This document shows, piece by piece, positions 47,063 to 56,609 of a stretch of 60,327 bases of DNA. Source of the DNA: Rhodospirillales bacterium (GTDB lineage: Bacteria; Pseudomonadota; Alphaproteobacteria; Rhodospirillales; Magnetospirillaceae); contig JACMKT010000197.1 of assembly GCA_014380005.1 (NCBI GenBank), positions 1 to 60,327 on the forward strand, in the 5' to 3' direction. The translations under genes were made by a program, and so were the position numbers. The notes below the pieces were generated by a model. The model was not told where the DNA came from. It ran no database searches and saw only the letters and a list, made by a program, of their open reading frames with translations. The first letter of the stretch is position 1. Every line of letters begins with the position of its first letter.

Positions 47063-48430
47063 TCACTGCCCCTTGATCGAGGGCATGAATATAAGGATCA
47101 GGAAGAAGATCGCGGAGGCTGCGTACAGGCCCCAGATGGTCTGGCTGGCCGTGACCTTGTAAAGGCGGACCGCGTCGCGGATGGGCTTCACCGCAAGCTC
47201 CCTGTATTCCTTGCCGCTGAGGGCGACGTGGACGCTGCGGTGCCATTTCCGCATGTTCCTCAGGTCGTCCCGGAGGGACTTCCCGCTTACGTTCCGCTGG
47301 AGGAGCACTCCCGCCCACATCACGGCGAGGACCACGATGCCCAGCACGATGGCGGCCCCCGTGGCGTCGCCCTTGGCGGCCGTCAGCGCCAGCCGCAGGC
47401 CAAGTCCCGCCGCGAGGGCGACGATGCTCGCCACGAATCCGTTGGACAGCCGCTGGGTCCGCTCCACGATGCGGCCGACGTCGTCGCCGACGGCTTTGCG
47501 GAGGTCGGCCATGGCCTTCAGCGTCTCGGCCGACTTGGAGCGGGCGTAGGCGCGGAAGTCGATCCGCGCTCCCTCCAACGCCTCCGGCAAGTGGCCGGGA
47601 AGAGCGCCGCACCAGGAAGTCCCCTCGGGCATGACGGCCGCGAGGCGGCGGGTGAACATCTCATGCCTCGCGTCCGCGCCGCGCTCCATGACCAGCCATT
47701 CGGCCGCCTCCGCGATCCGGGGGAAGGCCCCTTCGCCCAGCATCTCCGCGTCGAACTCGAAATCGCGTTTCCGAGCGCCGTTGAGGCGGACCATCAGCTT
47801 CCCGCCTTCGGACCAGACCTCGGTGGCGAACAGGAGCGCGAGCCGTTTCGCGGCCTCGCCGCGCCATGCCTCCCAGACCGTTCCGGCCCCGTGGGGGGCG
47901 AGGGGAAGCCAGCGAAGCGGATCCTCCGGCACCTCGGCCCCGGTCAGGTCCCTGACCAGTCCCCGTCTGGGGTCGCCGGGTTCGTTCGCCGGATCGGGCG
48001 TGACCGGCGGCAGGCCATCCATCGGCGTCCCGTCCCAAGGCTCTACCCTGAACCTGCGGGTGGAGAATGGAGAGGAGGTCCCGATCGTCAAGACGAGCAC
48101 CTCGGACGCAGCCGACAGGGCCGGGTCCCGCAGGTGGTCGCGGAACCCGTCGAGGGTGGCGAAGAACACCCGCCCTCCGACGGGTTTGCCGACCGTCAGG
48201 TGCAGCTCCCCCACGGCGACGCCCTCGGGGCTGATCTCCTCGTATTCGGCGTCCCGCAGCGACACCGACCACCCCTTCGCCGCCCGGAACGCCTCGACGG
48301 CGCGGATGACCGCTTCGACCCGGTCAGCGTCCACGTTGCGGGCGATTTTCAGGGTGGCGACCGTCTCGGTGGTCCTGGGGGCGGCTCCGAGGAGGTCAAT
48401 CAGAGATGCGGGGCATTCTGTCGAGTTCAT
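47063..48430 (-). CDS. Membrane protein with large soluble N terminus, second gene of the operon
   Basis: 455 residues. About 310 soluble residues (beta/alpha, containing ASEVLVLTIGTSSPFSTRRF and EVWSEGGKLMVRLNGARKRD), then helices FVASIVALAAGLGLRLAL, AIVLGIVVLAVMWAGVLL and a final TIWGLYAASAIFFLILIFMP. Its start overlaps the upstream gene by 35 bp. Known two-gene defence systems such as Kiwa pair a membrane protein with a cytosolic partner, but I see no family match. Confidence 0.6.
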   Translation of the reverse strand: MNSTECPASLIDLLGAAPRTTETVATLKIARNVDADRVEAVIRAVEAFRAAKGWSVSLRDAEYEEISPEGVAVGELHLTVGKPVGGRVFFATLDGFRDHLRDPALSAASEVLVLTIGTSSPFSTRRFRVEPWDGTPMDGLPPVTPDPANEPGDPRRGLVRDLTGAEVPEDPLRWLPLAPHGAGTVWEAWRGEAAKRLALLFATEVWSEGGKLMVRLNGARKRDFEFDAEMLGEGAFPRIAEAAEWLVMERGADARHEMFTRRLAAVMPEGTSWCGALPGHLPEALEGARIDFRAYARSKSAETLKAMADLRKAVGDDVGRIVERTQRLSNGFVASIVALAAGLGLRLALTAAKGDATGAAIVLGIVVLAVMWAGVLLQRNVSGKSLRDDLRNMRKWHRSVHVALSGKEYRELAVKPIRDAVRLYKVTASQTIWGLYAASAIFFLILIFMPSIKGQ

Positions 48431-49517
48431 CTTCCCCCGCCAACCCGGTCGACTGCACCGTTATGGTGACGCCGCCGCCTTCCTGCTTCTCGATCTTCAC
48501 CACGCCCTCATCTTGATGGTTCTTGCTGAAAAGCAGAACCACCTTTTCGTCGGTGACCACCTTGCGGAAGTCGGCGCTCGGCTTTCTCGCCCCCTCGAAC
48601 TGGAACGCCTCGGTGGCGAGCCCGCATCCGGAGAGCTTGCCTTGGAAGGTCTTCAGGATGGGGGCTTCAGGAGCCAGACCTTGCACGATCGCCCCGAGGA
48701 ACTCCTCGGGCTTCTCATGGTCGAATCCGTCCATCCTCGCCATGGCCTCGCGCACGTACCGCTTCGGCGCCAGCGCGACGTCGCGCGGGACCTCGTCCTT
48801 GTGGGCTTTGATGGCCTCGACGGCGGCGTCTTCCAGCCGCTGGGTCATCTCGGTCTGCTCCATCGCCCGCTTGATGTCGAGAAAATTGACATAGTGCTGG
48901 CTGGCGTCGCGGTAGCGGCCCGACGAATGGTCGATGACGACCAGGCGGTCCTTCTTCGCCTCCTCGTGTTCGGCGCCGGCCCGCCCGAGGCGGATGACCG
49001 CCGATTTCTGCATGGACTTCCGATCCTTGGTGAAGGTGTCCATCAGGCTTTTCAGGTCGGGCACGGGGTTCCCGTCGGCGTCGAGCACCGGGTTGCCGTT
49101 TTCGTCCTTCAGGTACGAGTACGAGATGACCTGCTGGTGCTCGTACTTGATGATGGCGGCCAGACGCTCGCCGCCTACGTTGAGGACGAAGAGCATGAGG
49201 ACGCCGGGGGCGAACCGCCTGTCGGTCTTGACCTTGGTCTTGAAGCGGGCCGCGATCTCCCTCGACACCTTGACGAACTCGTCGCCGTCGCCGACGGCAA
49301 GGGCGCGGCGCAGGAGCGCGGGCATCCCCGATCCGGGCGCGAAGTGGTACGCGGCCCCCTTGACGGTCTCCTTCACCCGCTCGACGAAGAAGTCGGTGAA
49401 CTGCGGCGGATCGACCTCGGCAAGGAAAAGGGGATCCTCCGACTCCGGCCTCACGACGTGGAAGATCATCCGCTCTATGGCAAGCGCCCCGGTCTCCTCG
49501 TCGTTCAGCAGCGTCAT
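48396..49517 (-). CDS. Cytosolic protein of unknown family, possibly nucleoid-associated (NdpA/DUF4868-like)
   Basis: 373 residues from ATG 49517 (MTLLNDEETGALAIERMIFH; GCGAGGG upstream). The layout ...FTDFFVERVKETVKGAAYHF, VSREIAARFKTKVKTDRRFA, PGVLMLFVLNVGGERLAAII recalls NdpA/YejK-type nucleoid-associated proteins and, loosely, DUF4868 (KwaB). This is resemblance, not a firm match. First gene of the three-gene operon; its downstream partner is a membrane protein. Confidence 0.55.
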   Translation of the reverse strand: MTLLNDEETGALAIERMIFHVVRPESEDPLFLAEVDPPQFTDFFVERVKETVKGAAYHFAPGSGMPALLRRALAVGDGDEFVKVSREIAARFKTKVKTDRRFAPGVLMLFVLNVGGERLAAIIKYEHQQVISYSYLKDENGNPVLDADGNPVPDLKSLMDTFTKDRKSMQKSAVIRLGRAGAEHEEAKKDRLVVIDHSSGRYRDASQHYVNFLDIKRAMEQTEMTQRLEDAAVEAIKAHKDEVPRDVALAPKRYVREAMARMDGFDHEKPEEFLGAIVQGLAPEAPILKTFQGKLSGCGLATEAFQFEGARKPSADFRKVVTDEKVVLLFSKNHQDEGVVKIEKQEGGGVTITVQSTGLAGEDELDRMPRISD

Positions 49518-49649
49518 CTTCGTATGCCCTCGCCTTTGGTAATGCAACCCTCAGACGATCATCCGCGCGGGCCGCCCCGTCAAGACGGTTCCTTGCGGTG
49601 GTTGTCATGACGCCATGCATTCATGACCACATGTGACATTGCCGACGAA

Positions 49650-49671
49650 AAGGCCCGCATTGGCGGGCCTT
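49650..49671 (-). terminator. Terminator of the HU gene
   Basis: AAGGCCCGC-ATTG-GCGGGCCTT, a perfect 9-bp stem, with TTTTC following on the minus strand. Lies 30 bp after the HU stop. Confidence 0.8.
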
Positions 49672-49701
49672 GACGGGGCGATGCTGCCACTCCCCTGAAA
49701 G

Positions 49702-49980
49702 TCAGCCGCCGTTCACCGCATCCTTCAGCCCCTTGCCGGCGCGGAAGACGGGGTTCCTGGCGGCCGGGATAGCGATCTTTTCGCCGGTCTTCGGATTGCG
49801 GCCCTTGCGGGCGTTCCTCTGAACGACGTCGAAGGTGCCGAAGCCGGCGAGACGGATGCCGTCGCCGCCCTTTAGGGATTCGGCGAGAGTCTCGAAGACA
49901 GCGCCGACGACCTCCTCGGCCTTCGACTTCGGGAGGCCTGTGATGTCGGCCACGGCGGCCGTGAGTTCGGAACGGTTCAT
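49702..49980 (-). CDS. HU-family histone-like DNA-binding protein
   Basis: 92 residues, full HU/IHF length. MNRSELTAAVADITGLPKSK, the core GIRLAGFGTFDVVQRNARKG, and the arm RNPKTGEKIAIPAARNPVFR with the intercalating Pro. Bends DNA; a plasmid- or island-borne copy may shape chromatin on the element. Likely a monocistron with its own terminator. Confidence 0.95.
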   Translation of the reverse strand: MNRSELTAAVADITGLPKSKAEEVVGAVFETLAESLKGGDGIRLAGFGTFDVVQRNARKGRNPKTGEKIAIPAARNPVFRAGKGLKDAVNGG

Positions 49981-50082
49981 GGATGAAGTCCTCGTGGTTG
50001 CTTCCAGCTTCTTGGATATTTGGCCATGGGGACCGACGTCAAAGATTTTATAGTGAGTAACGGCAAATCATCGGCCGCTTCA

Positions 50083-51171
50083 TCACATGTAATCGTCGTA
50101 TGGCTCGCTGACCTCGACCTCGCCACTGAGGATCCTGACACTGGCAACCCCGGGCGGATTGCGGGTGAGTCGCGCGAAAACCCTGATCTCCGGATCAGCC
50201 TCGAACTCCGCGGCCCCATGCTCGACGCCGTAATAGATGCCGTCCTCGCGGTCGTAGGACGCGGAAGACATGTCGTCGAAAGCGACGTTGACCATGATAG
50301 GGACTGTCGCCTCCATCAGCACCCCGAACTCCTTCGGCGATTCCGCGACGACCTTGAAGTCGGCGATCTCCACGTCGCCGCTCCGCATCGCGTGGCCGGT
50401 GACCTCGCCGTCGGTGAACGAGTCGCCGACGTACACAGGGATCAGTTCGTCGATGCACCAGCCGATGCCGTCGTGGAGTCCCCTCACGACTTCTGGCTTC
50501 GACAGCAGGCACTCGACCTTCTCGCGGATGTCCGGGGTCTCGGTGGCGGCGAGGGCGTCCAGGACGTCTTCGAGGGTGGCCATGGGGATCAGGATCTCGG
50601 CTGCGCGGACAGTCTCCGTCATCGCCTTGTCCCTGGTCACCACGTACATTTTCTCGCCGTTGTCGCGGCACCACTTCTCCAGCGCCTTCACGACGAACGC
50701 GTCCGGGAACTCCTTGGAGTCCGGATGGGCGAACGGGGGAACCTTGTCGAAGTACATCTTGAAGACGTCTGCTGCGTGGATGTCGGTCGCGATGTGGATT
50801 TGAGCGTTCCAGTCGTAACGTATCCGGTCGTGCAGCTTCTCGAAGGCGGCCTCGGCGACCGCAGCCGCGTCCAACTCGGGGATGTCCGCCTTCACGGTGT
50901 CGGGAAGCTGCTTCCTCCAGCGTCCGTACTTCTTGCGGACGGCCTTCAATTCCTGGGCCGTCTGGGCGACGAAATCGCGGAGTTGACGACGGATCTCGGC
51001 GAGCGTGATGTCGGTGGCGTGCAGAACAAGGCCGCTGCCCTCGACCGCGGCGCCCAGCGCGTTCAGGACGGGGCTGTCGTAGTTGTGCCCGAGCTGGCGG
51101 TACACATCCGTGTCGAGGAACACATGGTGCGTCAGCAGCTTGGCTGGCGCTTCATCGGTCTTCTTTGCCAT
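50083..51171 (-). CDS. PIN-domain protein (DUF4935-like)
   Basis: 362 residues. The PIN nuclease fold spans about 10-200: HVFLDTDVYRQL (first Asp), ATDITLAEIRRQL (Glu), EFPDAFVVKALEKW (Asp) and YVVTRDKAM (Asp), the four acidic positions that bind Mg. A C-terminal ~150-residue beta-rich domain follows (FTDGEVTGHAMRSGDVEIAD, ARLTRNPPGVASVRILSGEV). Family members are RNases, several linked to phage defence. No antitoxin neighbour seen. Confidence 0.75.
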   Translation of the reverse strand: MAKKTDEAPAKLLTHHVFLDTDVYRQLGHNYDSPVLNALGAAVEGSGLVLHATDITLAEIRRQLRDFVAQTAQELKAVRKKYGRWRKQLPDTVKADIPELDAAAVAEAAFEKLHDRIRYDWNAQIHIATDIHAADVFKMYFDKVPPFAHPDSKEFPDAFVVKALEKWCRDNGEKMYVVTRDKAMTETVRAAEILIPMATLEDVLDALAATETPDIREKVECLLSKPEVVRGLHDGIGWCIDELIPVYVGDSFTDGEVTGHAMRSGDVEIADFKVVAESPKEFGVLMEATVPIMVNVAFDDMSSASYDREDGIYYGVEHGAAEFEADPEIRVFARLTRNPPGVASVRILSGEVEVSEPYDDYM

Positions 51172-51706
51172 TTCGGATATCCAGTCCCTGTCCGATGGAT
51201 TCTGATCATGTGGCGATGGCTGTCAACCGAAGCGTGCGGGATCGTTGCGCTCTCCATGGGAAGCCGGCCAGATACGGTGTGCCGTTATTCCGAGCTGCCC
51301 CGATTTCGGCAGTGCGGGACTGACCACCGCAGTGGAAGCTCGGCTGCCACCTTCGACGCATCATCCATGGAAATCAATGAGTTGGCTGTGACCTGCGGAC
51401 ACCTCCCGTGGATACCCTCGGGAGCCCTTTTGGCGGAAACTCGGGTACACGGTCGGGTGCATTCTCGGGTACTTGAGAATGTGCTGAAATTCGTAACGTG
51501 TTGAAAACACAGAAAAAAAGCCCAAGCGCGAGGCTGGGGCTCAAGTTTAGGGAGGACTAGTTTTGCCGGGACTATGTTGTTGAAATCGTTATAAATCAGG
51601 TAGTTAGCTTTTGGCCTGTATCCCAAATTGTATCCCATACCCTTTCCCGAGTTGCTAACAGCCCAGGGGGCTTACTGCGTTAGGCGGATGGTGGGGCGGA
51701 CAATTA
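51172..51706. other. AT-richer non-coding junction region
   Basis: 535 bp without a convincing gene. The stretch 51460-51660 is clearly more AT-rich than either side. It contains a terminator (next entry), and GTATCCCA twice (51618 and 51630). Codon style and gene content differ on the two sides, so this may be the border of the accessory element; no att duplication can be shown from one copy. Confidence 0.5.
51513..51541 (-). terminator. Terminator for the cyclase-like gene
   Basis: On the minus strand an AGCCC...GGGCT stem with an inner AGC/GCT pairing is followed by seven T. Lies ~165 bp after the stop of the cyclase-like gene. Confidence 0.7.
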
Positions 51707-52660
51707 TCAGGTCAGATATCGTGTAAACGCTTCCCAAAGGTATTCCGCGGCCTGAGCGGGCGCGAGCGGCTCGCGTTCCCGCCCCATGAACGCCATGCCC
51801 ATGGCCTTGAAGAAGATATCGATGCCATCGTCATCGACGTGTAGGCTTTCGTTATACGACCCGTCATGGTCGATCTGCGCCTGCCCATGGGAGAAGCGGA
51901 TTTCTCTGCCAGTGCCCGCCAGCCATATTTTGCATCGCGTCCGGCTTTTGCCGTCCACGTAGATTTCAGCCGTGAATTTGGTGGCGTCCACAGGGCTGAA
52001 GCGGCATTGGACGTGGGGTGCCTGGTCCCCCTCCGCCTGCTTGAGGGCTGCCTCGAAGTAGCGGGTGATATCCCCAAAGCCATCGGCGGCGAACTGGTCC
52101 CGTTCCGCGTCGCCAATCTTCCGCTTGATCCTGGGAATAGTGGCCGAGCTTTGAGGTGCTACGACCGACTGCTGGTGCGCTGGCACTGGCGGCGATATTG
52201 TTTCGTGCGCCCAGTGCAGCGCGAACAGGTCAGACTCTCCAGCTCCCTTGGCCAACTGGCGCCGTCCAATGCCGGTGCCTGCAATGTTACGGACATGCTC
52301 GCGTCTCAGCTGGGCAAAGTAGTGATCCGAGCACCACACCTGATTGGGATCGACGACGGGTTCGATACGAGCCGCCCGGTCGATCCCGCTGCTGGTAACG
52401 TCAACGATCGAGCCAGCCTCTTCCACCAACGTGACCTTCTGGAGATCGACGCAGATCCGGATCGCGACCGGATCAGGGAAGTCGTTCCGCTGCCAATCGG
52501 TGGTGCGGAACCGGTCTTTCACCGACAGGGCGGCCTCGGCCATTTCGGTAGCATCCACGCCGCAGATGAAGAAGCCATCGCCGGTATGCTTGGCGATCAG
52601 AATCTGGAAGCGTCCCTTGATCTCCTCCAGCAGCCGGTGGATCAACGCGTTCAGATGCAC
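51707..52660 (-). CDS. Truncated class III nucleotidyl cyclase-like protein
   Basis: 317 residues from a GTG; the open frame extends to 52726 with no better start. HTGDGFFICG is the GDG loop of class III adenylate/guanylate cyclases, and IRICVDLQKVTLVEE, TSSGIDRAARIEPVVDPNQV give the second metal/nucleotide region and the RAARIE helix. The first metal-binding segment is outside the GTG start and reads VANIVGSSK, with Asn where Asp is expected (LxxDIxGS). Beyond about 150 residues an unrelated beta-rich C-terminal domain follows. Likely inactive as a cyclase or 5'-truncated. Confidence 0.65.
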   Translation of the reverse strand: MHLNALIHRLLEEIKGRFQILIAKHTGDGFFICGVDATEMAEAALSVKDRFRTTDWQRNDFPDPVAIRICVDLQKVTLVEEAGSIVDVTSSGIDRAARIEPVVDPNQVWCSDHYFAQLRREHVRNIAGTGIGRRQLAKGAGESDLFALHWAHETISPPVPAHQQSVVAPQSSATIPRIKRKIGDAERDQFAADGFGDITRYFEAALKQAEGDQAPHVQCRFSPVDATKFTAEIYVDGKSRTRCKIWLAGTGREIRFSHGQAQIDHDGSYNESLHVDDDGIDIFFKAMGMAFMGREREPLAPAQAAEYLWEAFTRYLT

Positions 52661-52797
52661 CTTGAGGCGGTCGTCGGTGATTTTTGATGAACCGACGATG
52701 TTGGCGACCGATTGATGGCTGAGCGGTCAATTCAGCCCCAGCAAGGTGAGCTGACGGTGAAGAACTTTACCGGCAACTCGGTGTCGAACAGCTGTAG

Positions 52798-52817
52798 GCG
52801 TTTTGTCGTCAAAACGC
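52798..52817. promoter_or_regulatory. 7-bp inverted repeat before the Srf operon
   Basis: GCGTTTT-GTCGTC-AAAACGC, in the 233-bp gap between the divergent cyclase-like gene and the Srf operon. Either a hairpin in the leader or an operator; no poly-T run follows. Confidence 0.4.
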
Positions 52818-52893
52818 TCAAAAGTGTTTGTATGCACGTGTGGGTATGGGGTAGCGTGCCGGATAGATTATTCGCAAATTAGGAGAGTCAGCC

Positions 52894-53514
52894 GTGGAAA
52901 GGCCGCGATATATGCGTTGGCTCTTTCCTGTTTCGGTCGGAGTGCTTGTGGGGGTTGCTTTGGTGGCACTCTATTGGCTCTCTTCTGGGCGGGGCGCATC
53001 CATTGGCTTCTCTCCTCCTGATTTGGCGGAGGAATTGGGCCGCGAAGAGCTGCTTCGGTCGGAAATTTCTCTGCTGAGGGAAACCCTGAACCTCAAGCGG
53101 CAGCGCTGCCCCAGGCCGGTGGCATCCGTTCCGGTCAAGGGCAGTGCGTTGGTTATTCCCCCTTCGGCACGCCAAACCGGCGATCTCAGCTTCCTTGACG
53201 GGTGCTGGAACAACGACACGGGCCTTCAAAATGCCAAGACCGGCGAGCGGGTGACGGTGCTGTACTGCTTCGACCGTGTCGGTGGTGGAAACGTCAATTA
53301 CCGCGAGCGGGCAAAAGCCTGCACCGGCTCGGTCTTGGCAAGGATCGACGGGGCTGGAACGCTGAGCATAAGCGTGGGGTCGGCGTCATGTAACGACGGG
53401 CAGTCCTACGCAACCGAATTCGTCCGCTGCCAGTCGAAGGACGACGGGCGGGCGGATTGTCATTGGCAGAATGAGGCGGGTCCGACAACGGCTGTATTCC
53501 GCCGGGCGGAATGA
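52894..53514 (+). CDS. Signal-anchored periplasmic protein, first gene of the Srf-like operon
   Basis: 206 residues. N-terminal anchor (RWLFPVSVGVLVGVALVALY), a short coiled coil (REELLRSEISLLRETLNLKR), then a beta-rich domain with Cys pairs (DGCWNNDTGLQN, VLYCFDRVGGGNVNYRERAK, ATEFVRCQSKDDGRADCHW). Such a lipocalin- or OmpA-linker-like domain is often found fused in SrfA-type or OmpA-type partners. Stops 19 bp before SrfB. Confidence 0.65.
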   Translation: MERPRYMRWLFPVSVGVLVGVALVALYWLSSGRGASIGFSPPDLAEELGREELLRSEISLLRETLNLKRQRCPRPVASVPVKGSALVIPPSARQTGDLSFLDGCWNNDTGLQNAKTGERVTVLYCFDRVGGGNVNYRERAKACTGSVLARIDGAGTLSISVGSASCNDGQSYATEFVRCQSKDDGRADCHWQNEAGPTTAVFRRAE

Positions 53515-53533
53515 TGGGGCGGAGAGTTGGTGG

Positions 53534-56500
53534 ATGAGTGCAGGTAATCGCAAGACGTCGTTGATCAGCCTTATTGCCGGGGGCACGCCGCAATTTCTTG
53601 ATCTCGAACTGGATCTCGCCCCGCTGGCGCGCATGAGGTTGCATTTCCGCGAGCAGGTGCGCCCGGTGCCGCCCGATGCCGATGGTTATGTTCCCCGTGA
53701 CCTGTTCTGCCTGGAATGGGATGACGAACAGCAGGCCCATGTGGATCGCGTTTCCGGCAAGGAAGGCGTGCCCGATTACGAGGTGGGCGCCAACAAGGCC
53801 ATGGCGGTGTTCCTGGATCGCTGGGTTCCGCTGCCGTTTTTCCGCATCAAGCCCGACCGCTGGCCCGATGGGGCGCCGCAATTTGAACAGGGGCCCAGCA
53901 ATTGGGCGCGCGTGCGGGTGGTCAAGGCCCCGAGCGAAACCGGCGGGGGCGATATCTACCAAGCGGTGATCGCCTTCGATACGGTGGTGGAGGAGCGTCC
54001 GCCCGAGCGTGAGCCCTATTTCGCCCTATCGACGGAAGACGCCAATGAGAACGCCCAGTTCTCCCTGGCCCACCAGGAGCGCGACAATGCTTGGTTGTTG
54101 AATTGCGGTTGGGTGGACGAGTGGCTGCGCGCGGACCATGAAGCCTTCAAGACGGCATTGCGTAAGGGCCGCAAGGCCCGACCGGACGAAGACGATTATG
54201 TCCTTGAGCATCTGGCCTGCTACCTGACCTTTCTTGAGGTGCTGCATCAGGTCGCCGGGATTCCCACCGTGCGGATCATTGACCCGGCGCAATACACCCC
54301 CATCGACGTGGATCTTATCCTCGACATCGGCAATTCGCGCACCTGCGGCATTCTGATCGAGACCCGGCCGCAGGCCTCCACCAATCTCAACGACAGCTAC
54401 GTGTTGAAGGTGCGCGACCTCAGCCAGCCGGAGCGGGTCTATACCGATCCATTCGAGACCCGTATCGAGTTTGCCGAGGCGGAGTTCGGCAATGCCCGCC
54501 TGAGCCTGCGATCGGGGCGGGAAACCGAGGCTTTCGTGTGGCCTTCGGTGGTCAGGGTTGGCCCTGAAGCCGTGCGGCTGGGCACCCAGGCCTGGGGTGG
54601 CGAGGGCAGTACCGGCATGTCCAGCCCCAAGCGTTACCTGTGGGATGAACGGGCGCGCGTCCAGCAATGGCGCCTGAACGGTGTCCAGTCCGATGGACTG
54701 CGCGAACCCCCGGTGACGCGCGGCATCTATGTCCAGTATCTCAACAAGGAAGGCTCACCCCTCGACCGGCTCGATGAACCGGCGGCGCGGCGCAACCCCA
54801 TCTTGCGCAAGCAATCGAAGGACGTCGCTTTCGAATCCCGCTTCACCCGCAGTTCGTTGATGATGTTCTTGCTCAGCGAGGTGTTGTTGCACGCGCTGGT
54901 GACCATCAATTCGCCCGCCCAGCGTGCCACCCGCGAGCATGCGGACATTCCGCGGCGCTTGCGCCGTGTGCTGATCGCCGTTCCCACCGCCATGCCGCTG
55001 GCGGAACAGAAGATTTACCGGCGTTGGGCCAATTGGGCGGTGGGCATGGTCTGGCGATCGCTGGGCTGGCATGACCGCTGGTACGTGGAACGCGGTCGGC
55101 GCAGTGCCAAGCTTGAACGGCCTGATTACCGCCTCAGCCCGGAAGTCCGCTGTGATTGGGACGAGGCCACGGTCTCGCAACTGGTCCTGCTTTATAATGA
55201 ATTGTCCGAGAAATATCAGGGTGACGTTCATTATTTCTTCCGGCTGCTTGGCAAGCAGCGCGAGGGCTTTGGCAACAATGCCAGTCTTCGGGTCGCCAGC
55301 ATCGATGTGGGCGGCGGGACCGCCGATCTCAGCATCTCCACCTTCGAAGTGCTTGGCGATGATTCAAGCGCTGGCCGCATCCGCGCCCATCTGACCTTCC
55401 GCGATGGTTTCAACATCGCTGGCGACGATGTTCTTGGGTCGGTTATCGAGGATCATTTCCTCAAGGAATTGCGCGATCACCTCGGGCGAGCCGGACTGCC
55501 CGACCCGCGCGGAATCCTCGCCGGGCTATTTGGGCGCGATGTGCTTGGCCAAGCTCAGATGGAGCGCAACCACCGCGCCCAATTTGCCCGTCAGGTCGCG
55601 GCACCCATCGGTCTGGCCTTGCTGGACCTTTATGAAGCAGCCGACATGCGCATGCCGCAGCCATCGCTGACCCGGTCCTTGCGCAGTCTGTTCAAACCTG
55701 AGGCCATGCCGTCGGAAGAGGTTCTGGCCTATATTGAGGAACCGATCCGGCAAGCCGGCCTGCGCGAATTCAGTCTGCTTGACGTGGATATGCGCATCAA
55801 TATTCCGGGCATCGACCGCACTGTGGTCAATGAGATGTCGCGCATTCTCAGTGATTTCTGCGAAATCGTGCATCTCTACGACTGTGACTTGCTGCTTCTG
55901 ACCGGGCGGCCCAGCCGTTGGCCGGCCGTGCTATCGACCGTGCTGGCCAAACTGCCGGTTCCTGCAGACCGTATCATCTCCATGAACGATTTCCGCGTTG
56001 GCCGTTGGTATCCCTTTGCTGATCACACCGGCCGTATTCAGGACCCTAAGACGACTGTGGTGGTGGGCGCCATTCTCGCGGCTCTGGCCGAGGGGCATTT
56101 GGAGGGCTTTGCCCTCGACACCTCGTCCATGCGCTTGCGCTCGACGGCCCGGTTCATCGGTGAAATGGACCTGGAAAGCAAGCTGACACGGTCGAAAGTG
56201 TGGCTGACCGTCGATGTCAACGATGTCGAGGAACGCGAATACACCAAGGAAGTGACCTTTTCGGGGCCGCTGGCTGTGGGGTACCGCCAGATCGACGCTG
56301 AACGCTGGACCACCACACGCTTTTACATGATCGATTTCGCTCATTCCGAAGCCCGCTCCAATGCTCAGGGCCGGCTGCCTTATACGTTGAGGCTGAATTA
56401 CCGCGTTGCCGCCTTCGACGAAGAGGCAACCAACGCCCCGCCCCGCGACGAGGGTGAACTGGTCATCGAGGAAATCCTGATGCGCGACGGGGCGCCCGTT

Positions 56501-56587
56501 CATCCAGGCGATCTGGAGGTGCGGTTGCAGACTTTGCCATCAGACGAAGGGTTCTGGCTCGACACCGGCATCTTCAACATCGTCTAG
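53534..56587 (+). CDS. srfB: SrfB-family protein (actin/Hsp70-fold ATPase-like)
   Basis: 1017 residues from ATG 53534 (MSAGNRKTSLISLIAGGTPQ). SrfB family, usual length about 1000. An ASKHA fold is suggested by phosphate-1 LDIGNSRTCGILIE (about 260), phosphate-2 SIDVGGGTADLSISTF (about 589) and an adenosine-like LLLTGRPSRWPAV (about 786). Named for a Salmonella SsrB-regulated factor; the molecular role is unknown. Spaced 22 bp from SrfC, so they are co-translated. Confidence 0.9.
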   Translation: MSAGNRKTSLISLIAGGTPQFLDLELDLAPLARMRLHFREQVRPVPPDADGYVPRDLFCLEWDDEQQAHVDRVSGKEGVPDYEVGANKAMAVFLDRWVPLPFFRIKPDRWPDGAPQFEQGPSNWARVRVVKAPSETGGGDIYQAVIAFDTVVEERPPEREPYFALSTEDANENAQFSLAHQERDNAWLLNCGWVDEWLRADHEAFKTALRKGRKARPDEDDYVLEHLACYLTFLEVLHQVAGIPTVRIIDPAQYTPIDVDLILDIGNSRTCGILIETRPQASTNLNDSYVLKVRDLSQPERVYTDPFETRIEFAEAEFGNARLSLRSGRETEAFVWPSVVRVGPEAVRLGTQAWGGEGSTGMSSPKRYLWDERARVQQWRLNGVQSDGLREPPVTRGIYVQYLNKEGSPLDRLDEPAARRNPILRKQSKDVAFESRFTRSSLMMFLLSEVLLHALVTINSPAQRATREHADIPRRLRRVLIAVPTAMPLAEQKIYRRWANWAVGMVWRSLGWHDRWYVERGRRSAKLERPDYRLSPEVRCDWDEATVSQLVLLYNELSEKYQGDVHYFFRLLGKQREGFGNNASLRVASIDVGGGTADLSISTFEVLGDDSSAGRIRAHLTFRDGFNIAGDDVLGSVIEDHFLKELRDHLGRAGLPDPRGILAGLFGRDVLGQAQMERNHRAQFARQVAAPIGLALLDLYEAADMRMPQPSLTRSLRSLFKPEAMPSEEVLAYIEEPIRQAGLREFSLLDVDMRINIPGIDRTVVNEMSRILSDFCEIVHLYDCDLLLLTGRPSRWPAVLSTVLAKLPVPADRIISMNDFRVGRWYPFADHTGRIQDPKTTVVVGAILAALAEGHLEGFALDTSSMRLRSTARFIGEMDLESKLTRSKVWLTVDVNDVEEREYTKEVTFSGPLAVGYRQIDAERWTTTRFYMIDFAHSEARSNAQGRLPYTLRLNYRVAAFDEEATNAPPRDEGELVIEEILMRDGAPVHPGDLEVRLQTLPSDEGFWLDTGIFNIV

Positions 56588-56609
56588 CGGATTGAGGGGG
56601 AAAAGGAAG

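Noticed and set aside
51618-51637. GTATCCCA direct repeat as an attachment site
   Set aside because: Two 8-bp copies 12 bp apart inside one AT-rich spot; no tRNA or integrase nearby.
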